Shown: one piece after another, positions 57,547-57,652 of the stretch
Layout of the letters: each line of letters opens with the position of its first letter
How positions within the stretch are numbered: position 1 is the first letter of the stretch
Origin: Candidatus Methylobacter favarea
GTDB lineage: Bacteria > Pseudomonadota > Gammaproteobacteria > Methylococcales > Methylomonadaceae
Reading direction: 5' to 3'
DNA: 57,652 bases
Assembly (NCBI RefSeq): GCF_902806695.1
Contig: NZ_CADCXN010000048.1
Span: 1 to 57,652 of the forward strand
The notes under the pieces: model-generated
What the model was told of the DNA's origin: nothing
The model's input: only the letters and a program-made list of their open reading frames with translations
Database searches by the model: none
Program-made: the position numbers and the translations under genes

Positions 57547-57652
57547 TCATCTTTTCGCCCATAAGGTATCAATTTTGATTATGAAATAAATAGTATGAGC
57601 ACAAAAAACGGAAAAAACGTTACCCGAGTAATTTGAGTGAGGGGGCATGGCG

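Overview
The window looks like chromosome of a gammaproteobacterial methylotroph, most likely a type I (Methylococcales-like) methanotroph. Two things point there. Housekeeping order and protein sequence are gammaproteobacterial (accB-accC-prmA-DUF3426 gene ... fis-purH-purD, a UvrD of the E. coli type, FxsA, CutA, DsbD). There is also a serine-cycle gene set: malyl-CoA lyase and two-subunit malate thiokinase, divergent from serine-glyoxylate aminotransferase and hydroxypyruvate reductase, with malate dehydrogenase nearby. No methane monooxygenase, methanol dehydrogenase, rRNA or tRNA gene was seen, so the assignment is an inference from gene content.

Layout. 1-890: edge of an IS1-like element, then non-coding DNA with a 20-bp direct repeat. 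0.9-8.1 kb (minus): surface-polysaccharide cluster (three-domain GT2, PIG-L deacetylase, GT4, GNAT-like protein, Wzt-like ABC ATPase without its permease). 8.5-15.5 kb: PilZ protein, gap-pyk, LysR regulator, uvrD, DUF2892 protein, fxsA. 15.6-18.6 kb: cutA, a dsbD with a duplicated N-terminal domain, and a TlpA-like thioredoxin. 18.8-28.5 kb: aroQ-accB-accC-prmA-DUF3426-rlmI, two small cysteine-rich genes, then fis-purH-purD. 28.7-37.7 kb: methyltransferase, PEP-CTERM/exosortase-associated acyltransferase, a c-di-GMP signalling operon (YfiR-like, GGDEF-EAL, TonB receptor) and an M18 aminopeptidase. 38.0-47.4 kb: serine-cycle block, interrupted by a broken EAL gene and a decayed REP-associated (RAYT) transposase absent from ordinary ORF calls. 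47.8-50.7 kb: a GC-rich pair, a BNR-repeat exoprotein ending in a dockerin and a cohesin-like protein ending in a PEP-CTERM anchor. 51.2-54.3 kb: ba3-type (B-family) cytochrome oxidase operon with a 47-residue membrane subunit and a dihaem cytochrome c. 54.6-57.6 kb: RelE-fold/UvrD fusion helicase beside a 5'-broken unknown gene.

How the genes work together. Mcl, MtkAB, Sga, Hpr and Mdh link glyoxylate, serine, hydroxypyruvate, malate and acetyl-CoA, and AccBC feeds acetyl-CoA to fatty-acid synthesis. The polysaccharide cluster, the exosortase-associated acyltransferase and the cohesin/PEP-CTERM plus dockerin/BNR pair all concern the cell surface. The strongest candidate for an undescribed system is that pair: a two-gene, translationally close unit that could display a beta-propeller-like exoprotein on a PEP-CTERM-sorted cohesin scaffold.
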